From: Tetradesmus obliquus
Lineage: Eukaryota; Chlorophyta; Chlorophyceae; Sphaeropleales; Scenedesmaceae
Length of the DNA: 64,000 nt
Direction: 5' to 3'
Assembly (NCBI GenBank): GCA_030272155.1
Contig: CP126194.1
Span: forward strand, 1,789,501 to 1,853,500
Shown: piece by piece, positions 35,398 to 48,400 of the stretch
How positions within the stretch are numbered: position 1 is the stretch's first letter
Layout of the letters: every line of letters begins with the position of its first letter
Made by a program: the position numbers and the translations under genes
Notes under the pieces: generated by a model
What the model saw: only the letters and a program-made list of their open reading frames with translations
Databases searched by the model: none
Told to the model about the DNA's origin: nothing

Positions 35398-36980
35398 ACG
35401 GCAGCAGCGACAGCAGCAGCAGCGGCAGCACCAGTAGCATACGTGTCGGTCACACAAACAGAAACATAGCCGTGGACTCTGGTGCAGGTCGTGCAGCAAC
35501 TCCCTGCACCACAAACTCCTGTTGAGTATGGTGGTCATCTACCAGCCAATGACAAAACGGGCATGAGGCCCTGGTGAGAGTAGCCTCAGCAGCACCGCCG
35601 CACCAGTTGCCCCAACACAGTAGCATTCGCAGTAGCAGTTGCAGCAAAGCAAGCCGAGCAGCGACAACAGTAGGAGTGGCAACTCTACACCAAATGCATT
35701 TAAAGCAGCATGAACACTAGCAGCAGCAGCAGCAGCAGCAGCACCGACCCCAAGGCAAATGCGCACCTCCTATGTCATTGTAGCTCTTCAGCAGCGTAGC
35801 GTTGTTGCTGAGCCACAGCCCATAGCGGTTGGAAGCTCCGCCAGCAAAGTTAGCAGCAGTGGACAGCTGGCGCCAGGTGGACGTCATGTTGTTTGCCTGG
35901 CCGCCAGGCTGAGCGTATGAGCCCAGCGCAAAACCGAACAGGCCGCCGCCATCGCCATTGGTGCCCTTATCGCCATCTGTCACGAGCAGGTTGAAGTTTT
36001 TCACTGTGATGGAGCCAACTGTAGCGGTGTCTGTGCAGTAGAAGCCCGTCTTATCGCCTGCGCCACCATACCTGCAGCACCACAAAAATGCATCATCATT
36101 TGCTTAATTAGGTACCGGCAATATGGAAGTGGTTGTTTTTGCTGAAAAATGCCAGGTAATGGTCACAGAGGCGTGCGGAAGCATGATCACACAGCTGAGT
36201 GCCCCTGCAAGAGCGCCACTTGCTCGAGACAGACCAGCAGGCTGTATGCTGCATAACGCTGGGTAGCAGATGAATGCTGCAGGTGTTGCCACAGAGGCAC
36301 GCGCAGGCAGCCACTCACACAAGCGTGCCAGGCACAGAGGTGTTGACAAACGAGGTTGACTGCTGCCAGTTGAAGCCGCTGGTGTAGGGCGTGGTGCTGC
36401 CTGTGTCCAGCACCACAGACAGCTTCTGCTGCTGGCTGCCCATGACCACAGGCAGCATCACCTTCTGCAGGCCGCAACAGCACGCAAAGGGCACAACACC
36501 CGTGAAAGCAGGTGTATACGCACTAGGTAAAGATACAGCAGAGTATAGCTGGTTGATGTTTTGTTAACGGCTGATAACAACTGCATAACAGACCCATGCA
36601 ATCTACCCTACTCACACGGCTCGGGAGTACAGAAGACAGCACAGCTGAGGTGAAAATGTGTGCAGCTGCTGCAGCATCTCAGCAGAGCCAACGCTACACC
36701 GCAGCTGCTGCCCTACAGCAACACAGCCCATGACCCACCTTCCCATTTGGCTGCCAGGCCAGAGGCACAGCAGGCATCAAGGGCTTGGATGGAGCCACAC
36801 CCTCTGCAAGCATTGTGGTGATTGGCACGCCCCTGCTGCTGCTGTACTTGCAGAACAGCATCAGCGTGGCGCATTGGTTGTCATTTATGCCGGGCACAAC
36901 AGCAGCCATGTACCTGGCCAGCTGGCTGGCGCTGGAGCCGTAGGCAGTTGCGGAGTAGGTGGTGGCCCAACCGCTGGCCT

Positions 36981-37018
<38 letters not shown>

Positions 37019-37455
37019 GGTGTGGCGCGTATCGTCAGCAGCAGCATCAATGCATGACATAAGTTGCTGATGACAGGTGTGATAACTACGACTCGCTGCA
37101 TATGCAAAACAAGCTATGGACAACTGCCATGCACATCCAACCAAATGCTGCAACCAAGCTGCAGGCTGCCTGAACCGGGGCTTTTCTTGGCTGCACAACA
37201 CGCACCGTGTCACGGCAGCCGACATAAGTAGCTGACACCCGTACAATCTTAGGCAGGTAGCCTGGTGAGGACAGGGACACTTGCAGCCTGGCTGCTAGAG
37301 CTGACATAACCTTCTGGTTGAGCTGTGAGCAGGGCACAGGGGTGCTGACATGCAGGCTGAAGGTTGTCGATTGCTTGAAGTAGGTGGCAGTGTGTGCCTG
37401 CTGCTGGGGCTGAGCTTGAGCATGGCTGAAGGAGAAAGGACAGCAGCACGGCAGC

Positions 37456-37498
<43 letters not shown>

Positions 37499-37883
37499 CA
37501 GGTGTTGACCAGCTTGGGTGATGTGGATGCTCAGTTCACCATAACTACAGCCCCTAGTATGTAACGAACAGGTCGGAGCAATCATCAGTCCCATCACATG
37601 CACACAAGAGGCATGCATGGGACCCATGTGATTGCATGAGTCTGCACTTGCAGGTGACTCTGGCAATTGCTGTGGCGCTGAACAGGTGGTGAGGGCTGCA
37701 TGTGCGCCTGTTGCACGCACTCATGCACTCCAAGGCAAAGAGAAACAAGATCGCTGCCGATTGCAGTGCTCACCAGCCGGACAACGCAGTCGCCAACGCC
37801 AGCAAGAGCACAGCTAGCTATAGCGCTGCCTTCACAAATAAGCCACTGCTGCACTGAGACGGGGCATCCCCACGTGAGCCCAT
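34530..37883 (-). CDS. pepsin-like aspartic protease (family A1), secreted
   Basis: This is an endopeptidase of the A1 fold with two catalytic aspartates. Seven exons (37774-37883, 37206-37425, 36739-36978, 36319-36464, 35767-36071, 35238-35350, 34530-34967) join with consistent phase to 523 codons. The first active site is 'VVLDTGST' (Asp about 210) and the second 'TIADSG' (Asp about 409). The roughly 200-residue spacing is normal. Other A1 landmarks are 'GLFGFALGS', 'GWLDIGQLD', and the ending 'LAQFYTVFDFQALQIGFYT'. Residues up to about 190 look like an unfamiliar, Cys-containing pro-region. Exon 1 encodes a good signal peptide ending 'LLLALATALSGCHA', but it has an in-frame TAG at 37818-37820. 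Either the true first exon differs (an acceptor could end in that TAG) or the gene carries a nonsense change. It lies between the two inverted cysteine-protease genes. Confidence 0.82.
35363..35393. repeat. CAG tract beside an acceptor of the aspartic protease gene
   Basis: On the gene's strand this is a CTG run ending about 12 nt from the acceptor of the exon at 35238-35350. Confidence 0.85.
36981..37017. repeat. (CAG)12 abutting an acceptor of the aspartic protease gene
   Basis: Read on the minus strand it is an uninterrupted CTG run whose last unit forms the ctgcag acceptor of the exon at 36739-36978. Confidence 0.9.
37458..37498. repeat. (CAG)13-14 in intron 1 of the aspartic protease gene
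   Basis: It lies about 30 nt upstream (gene sense) of the acceptor at 37426, reads CTG in gene sense, and creates a false poly-Leu 'signal peptide' in ORF scans. Confidence 0.9.
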
Positions 37884-39417
37884 GTTGGCCACTTCGCGTC
37901 CCGTAGAAACAAACCGTAGAATGCAGATACAGATTCAGATCTGTATCCTTGCACAGCGTGAAGCGTGCCGAACGGGGCTAGCACGCAGAAGGTGATCATG
38001 ACGACCCTCCGCTGACAGCCACCTTACACGCCTGCAGTGTTCCAGTGAATGTTCAGTCGATTCACCTTGCACTAATTCATGAATATTTCTTGTGTTCGCG
38101 TGACGGCAGCGAACTTTCCGCTGCGCTGCCGATTGACAAATCACTGCAACGATTTGTCAATGCATTGACAAAGGTGAGCGGCGCGTGCTATTCAGGGATG
38201 GTCCCTGGTGCGGCATAAGCACATATCGAGTAATTTAAAACCTCTTTCATTGCAGAGAATCCTGCACAAACACAGCTCGGCAGTTTTGGCGGGAGATGCC
38301 CCCTCCCGAGCATGCCTGCCAGTCACTGCCAGTGACTGCCAGCTGGCAGTGAGTGCTCACTGGCCTGGCGCCCTGGCAGACAAGCTTTGGTGATGTTTCT
38401 TATCAAACCTAAGTCTGCCCAGAGAAACTAGTGACAATGCATACATATTAGTTGTCTTGATCGCTGATGATCAATGATGGCCTAGCCTGGAGTCTGTGCT
38501 GAAGACGGATTGGCAGCAACAGTTACTTGCTGCCGCAGCTTGAAGGCCTTGGTGGCTGCAGAAAAAAAAGCGCAGTCGCGGGCGTAAACACAGGCATAAA
38601 CACATAGCCCCAAAACCAAACATCTACTGACAGGTTAGGACGAATGTTTGTCAGGGCATGCACAGAAGCGGATGCATAGCCATACATACACATGCATGAC
38701 TGCACATGCACATGCAGTGCGGCTGCTGTCTGGCACCACAACTGCATGGCGCGCATGCGTACATGCTATGCATAGCAACACATACATACATCATAGCACG
38801 TGCACATGTTGCTAGTTTCTGCTTGAAAGTTCCTGCGCTTGCGCTGCTAGAATCAACCTGTCTGCAGCTGAATGCAGCTGACTGCAGTTGTTCACGTCCA
38901 TAAATGATGCTAACAAAGATGCTACAAAGTGAACCCCCACTGATCCAAAACCCTGCTGCAGACATACCTCCACGTTGCTGCTCCGCCGTTGGCTATACAT
39001 GAATCAGCACCCTGCCCTTGCTGCGCTACATGTAATCTAACAGTGCAACGGCATAGTATGCTGCTGCAAAGCAATCAAGATGGTGATGCCTTCTAGGAAG
39101 CATGCACTTGAAGTTGCTGTGCAGCTTCATATGAGCAACAACTGCCTTCTCAGAATTCAACTCAGCATGCGTACACCATGTTGCTCTACACAGATCACCC
39201 ATGTGGCTTGCAGGGCCAACATTCTGTTTTGAACCACCCGACGGATTGCCACTCGTTTATGCTGTGTTGCATGGACACTGCAATCATTGCTACCACCGTA
39301 GAGCCACAGCAGTGCCCCTCGTATCTACTGTCACGCAGCAGCAACTGCCCTTGTGGCATGTTTGCATGCAGCGACGTCTGCATGAGCAGAGGTTGCTCAT
39401 ATGCTGCATGCACCCCT
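37884..39417. other. upstream region of the aspartic protease and 3' flank of the minus protease-LRR gene
   Basis: No gene is seen. There is a perfect 8-bp inverted repeat (gatacaga...tctgtatc, about 37925-37946) and a cluster of cagt/actg inverted repeats at about 38319-38375. From 38640 to 38800 the sequence is rich in catacacatgca-type alternating repeats. Confidence 0.5.
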
Positions 39418-42400
39418 TCACGCGTCTAGCACAGAGATGTTGCACGTGCGTCCACTGCGCGCAACGACAACTGTCACACTCTTGCCTGAGTCAGCTTCCA
39501 TCTTGCTCTTAATGCTGGCCAATTCTGCACTGTCCATGCCAGTGTTGCCAACCAGCACCAGGCACTTGAGGCTGAAGCCGTCCCCAGCCATAAATGGCAG
39601 GGTCCTAGGAACAGGGCTGACCAGTGCATTGCCCGAGACGTCCAGGAACACCAGCTGCCGCATGCTGACCCATGTGGAGGGCAGCATGCCAACAAAGGAG
39701 TTGGCTGACAGGTCCAGCGCCGTGAGGGTGGTCAGGCGCGCATAGCCATCAGGCAGAGGACCCGACAGGGTGTTGCGGGCCAGGATGAGCCTCTGTACGG
39801 TGTCAGCAAGCGACAACAGCAACAACAGCAGCATCAGCAGCTACATGGTGAGGTTCTCAAAAGCATAGGCCCTGCAGCGCAACACCTCGATCTGGGTCAT
39901 ATAGAGCCAAACACAACAACAGTGCAAAGCCGAGATGACATCACAACGGCTCATAGTATCAAGGCCGTCAGTGGCACACCACTGCTTCATGTCAGCATCA
40001 GCTGAAGTGGCAGCAGCCTGAAACATCAGCTGGCACAAACAAGCCTTCCTTGGCTCACCTGCAGCTGCTCAAAGAGTGACCAGCCCGGCACCAGCTGGCC
40101 GGTCAGCTTGTTGCCTGACAGGTCGAAGACGCGCAGCGGCATGAAGCGCGTGCCCGCTGGTGCTGCTGCCAGCGCTGCTTTGATGGCAGTGACAGCGCGC
40201 TGGGTAGCTGCTGCCGTCGCCTGCGGCCCAACACGGCCGCTGCTGTACCGCACATGGGTAGGGCGCTGCTCCACAGAAGCAGGCGACAAGTCGGCATCGA
40301 CCGCCTTCTCCGCTGCCTGCTCTGTTGCAGCCAGCGCAGCAGCCCCTGCTGCCCGCACCGCCCCTGCATCTGTCCATGCTGGCAGGGCCCCACCCAGCTG
40401 GCTGTTTGTCACCACTAGCTCCTCCAGGCTCCTCAGGATGCCCCACTCAAGCGGCAGCTGCCCTGACAGCCCGCTGCAGTCTGCTGCCCTGAATGCACGC
40501 AACTCTTGCAGTGACGCCCATGAGGGTGGTAGGTTGCCGCCGATGCTGGTGCTGGAGATGTCCACTGCTTGGAGCGCAGTGAGCGCTGACCATAAGTCTG
40601 GCAGGCTACCAGTCAAGCCCTTGTTGCCGTTTAACATCAACACCTCTAGCCTGCTGAATGCAGCTAAAGATTCAGGCAGGTCACCTGTTAGATGAAGGGT
40701 CGCTGCATCCAGCACACGCAAAGACGAGCTGAGAGGCTGTAGCTTCTCAACCAATGTGGAGAAGTTGAGAGAAGCAGTGGTTGGCAGCTGAATGCTTAAA
40801 GCAGTGAGGTTAAGTGCAGTGATCTGATAACCAGAGTTGCATGCTACTCCTTTCCAAAGACGGCAATACTTGGGGGGCGTCTTGGGACCTGCAGGCATGC
40901 GAAGTGCAAAGTATTCTCATGTTGACGGTGCATGGTACTACTGAGTTGCTGAATTGGTTGCAGCTAAGCTGCTTGCCAACAAGTAAGACGTTGCAATTCA
41001 TTAATGACGTCGAACTTCATAATAATGTAGTGCACTACGCAGCAATGGATTTTTGTCTCTTAACTAGTGAGAGGGTAGCTGCATCTGAACATCACACACA
41101 GACACAGAACCCAGCACCAGAGTTGAGCATGTGTAAAAGCAGAAAAGCATACGTTGTAGCGAGGGAGGGGGGGGGGGGGGTGTTGTAGCTGACAGCGACT
41201 GTCCAACAGTTGACATTCTAAAAAGACTGTTCAACAGATGACAAACAAAACAGACATGTCAGATTCACCTGCTTCGCCAGGGTCGCTACCATCCCAAGTG
41301 GCAAGAGCATTGGAGATGCCACCACTTCCTGTTATCATCTGCTGCAGGGCGACCAGCGCAGCAACTTGAGGGCTGCTGCCTGAGCAGGGTGGAGCTGTGG
41401 TGAATTGATAAAACTCCATGACCAACAACCCATCAGGGACACAAGTTAAGTCAATCTGGCTATCGCCAACTTCCACAAGCCCAAGGCTGAAGTAAGACCA
41501 GCTCAGGGGGATGGGGCCGCGCAAGCCTGTGCTGCCTAGGTAGAAGACTGCATTGATTGGCATCTTCCCTGCGGAACCAAACTCGGGTGGCAGCTGGCCT
41601 GTCAAACCAACATCGCCTGATAGTTCCAAGAACTTGAGATTGCTGAGGTTTGCATAAGAGGGCGGGATGCTGCCTGTCAGGTTGTTAGTGGGGAGTTGTG
41701 CACCAGTCTCTGGGTCAAGAGATCCCACATACAAGGCCTCCAAGCTCTTCCAATTGCCCCATGAATTTGGCAGCTGCCCCTGTAGACCACAACCTGTCAA
41801 ATCAAGCAACTTCATCAGTGGAGCTGCCTGGGCAAGCTGGCTTGGCAGCTGCAGGTCTTGGGGCCCAGGCCGCGCATTGGCACTGCACTCTTTGCAGATG
41901 AAGGTGTGAAGACGTGGCAGGCTCTGTGCTAGTGGCACCAGGAATGTAAGGTTCAGCCCAGCTGCGCGGCCGCCGTTGACCTCAATAGTAGTGATGTATG
42001 TGGCACCCTGAAACAACTCTACGCCTATAGTTACGTCGATGGTTGTTGTGCCATTTGTATTAAGCTGCCCATAAATCTGGGAGCTGGTCTGGCCCGGCTT
42101 GATCACCAGCCCCAAGCCTTCACCATTCTCTCCTTGCATTTCCTTCACGAGCTGTTTGAGCACGGCAACGTACGTTCTGTTTGCTCCGGCTCCCAACAAC
42201 CGCACCAAATGATCATGCACAGCCTGCACTTGTTGCGCCTCCACCTCTTTGGTATTTGCCTTGCACACACCGGTCATGCCAGTGTTTTCGTACTTCACAG
42301 TCGTGCTAGCGTCGAGAGGTGCGCAACCCGTAAGCCCTGGGTTGTTGTCCAGTGAGAGTGTGACAATCTTCCCCCTGAGCTGCGACCACTCACGGGGGAA

Positions 42401-45390
42401 CACACCCCGAAGATTGTTGTCCGCCACGTCGACAGTGTAAACAACCTCAAGGCTAATGTTTGCCCAAGAAGAAGGAACCTGTGTACATGAAAGGGTGCAC
42501 ATTCATCCATTGTGTACACATTGTTTCATGAGCAGCAAACTGTGCAGAGCAGCAGCGGCAACTTCGAAAGTGGCACAGGCTAGAGACAAAAATTACCTAA
42601 GCGCCCTCTCAGAGGGCGCCGAGTCAGCGCCGTCTGTCAGGTGTGACGGCAACATGTTATGTGCAAGGGGGCGCGCCTTCTGTTCATGAGTATATTGTGT
42701 ATACGAACGGTAGGACAGTTGTGCTAGATACAGGCTCAGAAGTGCACTAGCTAGCACACTTTTCCTCAGCATAGTACACGAGAGTGCAAGAGTTGTCAAA
42801 GCTGTGCATACAACGCAAGCAATAAATGCCTCAACTCAACGACTCGTTGTGAGTGCCACCGTGGCCAATGATTGGCGGCATCTGTGGCACACTGAGTTCA
42901 GCATACTACCATCAACATGTGCTCATGAACACTTACCCCGCCTTCAAATCTGTTGTTCGACAAATACAAGTTTTGTAGTTGTGGCCATGTATTGATGTCA
43001 GGAAGGCTGCCAGAGAGCTTGTTGCCGCCAATGTCAATCACTTGTAGTGATGTGGCAGGGTTCAAATCTGCACCTGATGCATCTTTAGTGGGTGTGAACC
43101 ACTCAGGAGGCACAGGTCCAGTGATGCCGCACTGCACACCATCCGGCTGGTACTGCTCGGCACCTGCATACTCCCTGATGGTCACCTCCCATGCATTTTG
43201 CAGGCCATACAACAGGTTTGGTGGCATGCCGTCTTTCATGCAGAAGTAATACACCAACAGCCGTTGCAGATTGCTGAGCGCTCCCAGCTGTGTTGGAAGG
43301 CGCCCACCATACACCACCATATCAAGAAGCTGTAGGCTGCTTTGAAGTGACAAGATAGGGTACATCAGGGTCTCATTGAGATTTGGGAACGAACCTTGGA
43401 GTGTGCTATCCACTCTGCCAGCAATGTCGACTCTGAACGATAGCGTGGTAATGGCGTATGGTTCGAGCGTGCAGTTGATATACCATCTGACCTTGAACCC
43501 TTTCTGCTGGATCACCTCAGGTTGAATCGTTGGAGTAGGCTTGCAAGTGGAGTACTTGCTGATGCGCGTCTTTGTTAGCCCAGGTGCCACTCTGCGTAAC
43601 ACACTGACAAGAGCCCTTTGTTGTGCCAGTGTGTTGTTGGCGATGATTGCAACTTTGTCGAGCTCTCCAGGTTGCGCAAACCTGTCGCTGCACACTTGCA
43701 CTATGGTGCCTGCAGCCGAGAATGTGACAGTCTTACTGGGCAGACGTAGCTGATTGATTCATCAAAACAACACATGCAACACATATTGCAGATGGCAGGA
43801 AATTGTCTACAAACATGCAGGCTGTGCATTATGCACACCAGACTGAGTTCATTTGGCGGTGCGGGCAAATATGAGCTTACAGCAGCTTGGCAGGGCACTT
43901 TGCCATTGTGTCAACGCAACTCCGACAGCGTCCATGAACAGCCTACACATGAAATGCACTGCAAGACTGCTAGGATGCTGGTGTTCCATGCACTCACCTG
44001 CTGCCAGCTCCAGAGACACATTCACGTCTTTGTAGCGCAGCGCACAGTTCACAGTGCCATTCTGAGCGCACTTCTGGGTATTGCCAGAAAGGCACGTCAC
44101 ACTGCTCGCCGCTCCACCTTTGTCATAGAATGTACATGTGAAGTACGGCTTCTCTGTCGTGAGATCTGCTGTGACGTTGCTCACGACGTCAAGGATGTTC
44201 TGCAGTTGACGTGCTTTCTTGGTCTGCCCTAGCCTATACGTGACGTCCTGCAAGTTCCCAAACTGCTTTCGGTTGCGCTGGATGAACAGCCGATAGTCCA
44301 AGTCAAACCACTCCACAATGGTTGAGACTGACTCGTTGGCTTCTGTTTTGTACTTGTAGCAATTGGCATTCACCTCGAGCGCCACAGCAGCATTAATGGG
44401 TGACACGGGCTTGCGTGGCTTGGCCAGCCATGGTGTGCCGTGCAAATCCTTCTTGTTGCCAGGAAACACTGTGCAAGCCACGCCATATGTCTGCTCAGGC
44501 GTGCCGACACCTGCCGGAGTAGCAATGGCAGCAGCACGGCCATGTAAAATAAATCGCTAGCATGTGATTTGGCCCCAAGGGTTGCAGGGCAGTCGGCAGA
44601 GTTCCCACATGCAGCCAGATGCTGGTTGTGAGCCATGAGCTTGTCAACTGCAGCAGCAAATAGCAATCCAGTTGAGCCTCCCAGGCAACTGCTCACCTGC
44701 CAGGCCCATGTTGATCCGGAACAGACCGTCCGCAGTGATGCCTTCCTTGTCCTTGTTGGTGGAGCCCTTGCCCCAGCTACAAGCACACAAGAGGGCACGG
44801 AGCAGCAGAGTTGTCAACACTGCGCGACGCATTGTCCATAATGCCGGCAGCTCATTGCTGCACAAGGTGGATCAACTGTAGTGTCCAGTTGAGCATGGTG
44901 GGCTCATGCTGGCCAGCTCACACTTTACAAGCCGTGCAGAGCCGCCAGTACCCCATTGGTGATTGCTTAGGAGAATTCACTAAATGGACTGTAAGCTGAC
45001 TACCATACATGAATTGGTCCAACTGTGGAATGTGTGAGGTACTCATGCATGCTATGCTGTTGCAGCACCACCATTGCAATTAAGATGCAGGTGCGATAAT
45101 TTTCACCTGTTCAACCCAGTCCATGTGTAGTTCTGATTGTTATACCTGCAGTAGCAGCACCAAGAGCAGCCCCAAACTTGTCATTTACAAGAGATTCGGC
45201 AGTTGACAGATGTGTTGCAGAAGCCAGAAAGCACAAGCACACCACCAAGCAAGTGTGTGCTACTACACAGCTGGTGCTGCTAATGGCTATGTCTGCACAT
45301 CACCACTCATATCAGCCACTGCGCTGATGATTGCTGCTCTGCCGATTGGAAATGCAGTGTTGTGGTGATGCGCCGCTGTATGCTGCTGCC

Positions 45391-45422
<32 letters not shown>

Positions 45423-48400
45423 CGTGGCATTTGTGTGGTATCAACTGCTCTACTGCATTGCAAACGCAGTGCTGTGGTGAAGCACCACTGTCTGCTGCTG
45501 CTGCTGCTGCTGCTGCTGCAGAAGCGCTCTGTGTGCTGATAGTCAGCAATGCTGTGCCGGACTCCGCGGCATGTGTTATTGCAGCAAGGCTGCAGCAGCA
45601 TAGACCCACCCGACTAGAGCAACAGCATGGCCATAGACAGCCTTGGCTGTTGTGTTCTTCTTGTATGGTGGCCACTCCAGCCCAGAAACGTTCCTTGCAG
45701 TCTCATTGAACTGGACCTCCCAATCATCCTGCAAGACACATGACAAGAGTACACATTGTGGCACAAGCTTGCAACTTGAGCACACCATTAAATAATTTGG
45801 CAGAAGGATAAGGCAGAAGCTGTGAGTTGTCGTGTCGTGCAGCCACGACAGGCGCTCATAGCATAACAGGCAGCACCAACACCATGCATAGCGCCACAGC
45901 CTGTGCTGCACCCAGCTGCATGTACTGTTGACCACAGCCATTCAAAGCTAGTGCCCCTTACGTTCATGATGATGCGCGACACGATTGCGCCATGCTTGCG
46001 GATGTGCTGTTGCATCTGGTAGAAGTTGCTCAGCGACCTGTAGCTGCACTTGAGCAGCGGCTTCGGCCGCGTGATCTTGTCTGCAGTGCACTTGCCGTCC
46101 GCTGCTGTTTCATTGGCTGCTTTGCAATAAGGCTCCCAATCGATGATGTCTGGCTCCTTGTTGCGGTCCACCAACTCAGGGTACTTTGATTCAAGGCAGC
46201 CAGTAGGCCTTAGGAGGTCTGGTGCTGTGTCAACCTGCAGAGAGCAGCAGCATCGTGTTGCCATGTAAGCCATAGCAAGTCGCCATCGGCCCATCGTTCG
46301 CTGCAAAGAGCTTGATGCAACAGGCACAACTTGAAGCATCGGCGCAAACATGCTGGGCTGCATCATTACTGGTTGCGCTGCGTGCATACCACGCACGGTT
46401 GTCGACCAGACGAGGCACAGGATGCCCGAATGCGCAGCACATGGGGTCGGCTGGTTGTTGCATGCATGCAGCCTCATGTGCATACGCAGCATGACACTGT
46501 GTTACTCACAATGTGCTTGAACGCATCCGGGATGTCCCAACCAGTCTGCACACGGCAGCAACAGCAACAGCAGACAGCAGCAGGCATCAGCAATCTGCTT
46601 TTAAAGTTAAGTTCAGGGTTTTGAGTAGCATTCACCAGCTACTGCTCCTGGAAGCTGTTGCTGCTGATTGGAGCTGATCAAAACTGCTCCCCACTCTCCT
46701 CAGAACGCAGCACAGCACAGCTGCTGTGCCCAGTCATGTTGCCGGCTGCGGCCGCACACCTTGCAGGTCCTGCCCTTCAAGCTGCAGTAGTAGAGGGACC
46801 GTGCATCAATGTCCCAGCCAGCCGCAGACTCATCCAAGGCAGATGCAATGGCCATTTGCACCGCTGCTGCAACAGCTTCACCAACGCATGTGCTGCAAGG
46901 ACCTGCAGGGGCAATGCACATTGGACAGGCAAGAGCGTGAGTCCTTGCTGTTGAGTGGCAGCAATGGGGTTGGCCGCGCTATCGTACGCAGCTGTCCGTT
47001 CAAAAGAAGCTGTTGCGGCGTGCGCAGCAGGCGCGGGTTTGGGATTGCAAACGGTGGTGTGGGGAATGAAAAAAGAAATGCAGCTGCTGGAACTGCTGCT
47101 GCTGCTGTGCCAGCAGAGTGTTGACCAGGAGTCGTGCGAAGCCTGCCCTTATATTGCCGATCGCTAAAATGCTGCTGCTGCACACACAATTCGGCGGCCA
47201 CAACCCACCCTGATCCCTGACGGGTGGCAAAAACTTTGTGTTGGGATGCCAGACCAGGGGCGATGCTGCAACCGCGTAGCTTGCAAGCTGCAGCTGCTGC
47301 ATGTCCTTCACTGTTGTGACGCCACCAGCACCCAACTTGCCGCTGCCACCACGGCCACCTCTGCCCCTGCCGCCTGCAGGAGGAATAAATGTGCAATGGA
47401 CTTGTTCATTGCGGTTAATGCAGCGTAGCTGTATCCCTGCTTGCCTGGTCAAAGGCAAGCAGTGGGTGAGGTGACAGTCATAACACGTCATTACCTCACT
47501 GCTGCCGAAGGCCACTTAGCATGCGCAGGCGTCTAGCCCTGCACGTTTCGTTGCTGTTCATGCGAACTGCAACTCGCCCGCCCTTCCCGCCCCCTTTCTT
47601 TTGTGGCTACTGTTCCGCATTGTGCACTGGGTGCTGGTGCTGCAGTGGCTGTGTTGCTAGCGGTGCCTCTGGTTTCAGGTGATTGACCACTGGTTGTCAG
47701 TTGCCGCAGAGTAGATGCGCAACATGCACAACGTGCCGCGCTACCTGCCGAACCTGTGCTGCTTGCTGGGTTTCATGGTTCTATGCTGCCTTGCAGCAAC
47801 GAGATGGTGTTGCCCGCTGCAGCCCCTACATAGTGTCATGTCCGCTGCCATGCAGCGTCTGACAGTGGTGCGCTGTCGTGCAGCTTTGATAGCTGTGCTG
47901 ATGCTGGTTGCTTCCCATAGTGTGTGCTGCTTTGCAGCTCTTCAGTGTTTCTGCTGCAGGCCTGCGTTGCCTGTTTCTGCGTTGTGCGCCCTTGCGGCGG
48001 GCTTGTTTGGGGACCTGTTCATTGTTGGTCCCCTGCCTTCCCTTTGCTGCCGGTGCCTGCACCTGTCAGCTGCTTTCGCCTTTCCTCTGTCTTGCCTCTT
48101 GCTGTTGAATTGTGCCGCTCTCTGTGCTTGAAAGTGTGTAACCCCTCAAACGACCTTACAGCCCTTGCATTTTCCTGCCAGCTGTTACAGCAGCCTCAGC
48201 CATGCCTTCCCACTATCTATATCGTCATGGCGAAAGCAGTATTAAAGCAGAGGGCAACACTCAACTGTGAGAGGTGTGCAGCCAGCTGCAGTGCATGCAT
48301 CGGCTGTGATACAAGTCCATGACAATGTGTACAACTTCTTCATGACGTGGCTTCTCTAGCTGCTCTAGCCAGCATCAGCGAGCCTCAGAACTGTGCAGTG

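Noticed and set aside
37086-37499. ORF starting with 14 Leu before the aspartic protease pro-region
   Set aside because: The Leu run is a CTG microsatellite, followed by a strong acceptor (tcctttctccttcag). The exon starts at 37425.
37818-37820. Reassigned TAG codon (Leu), as in some Scenedesmaceae mitochondria
   Set aside because: The window is nuclear, other genes read normally, and the ZMYND12-like gene appears to end in TAG. One site is not evidence for code change.
47715-48131. 138-aa Cys/Leu-rich plus-strand ORF as a gene
   Set aside because: It lies in an intron of the opposite-strand gene, has no conserved motif, and its composition follows the pyrimidine-rich DNA.
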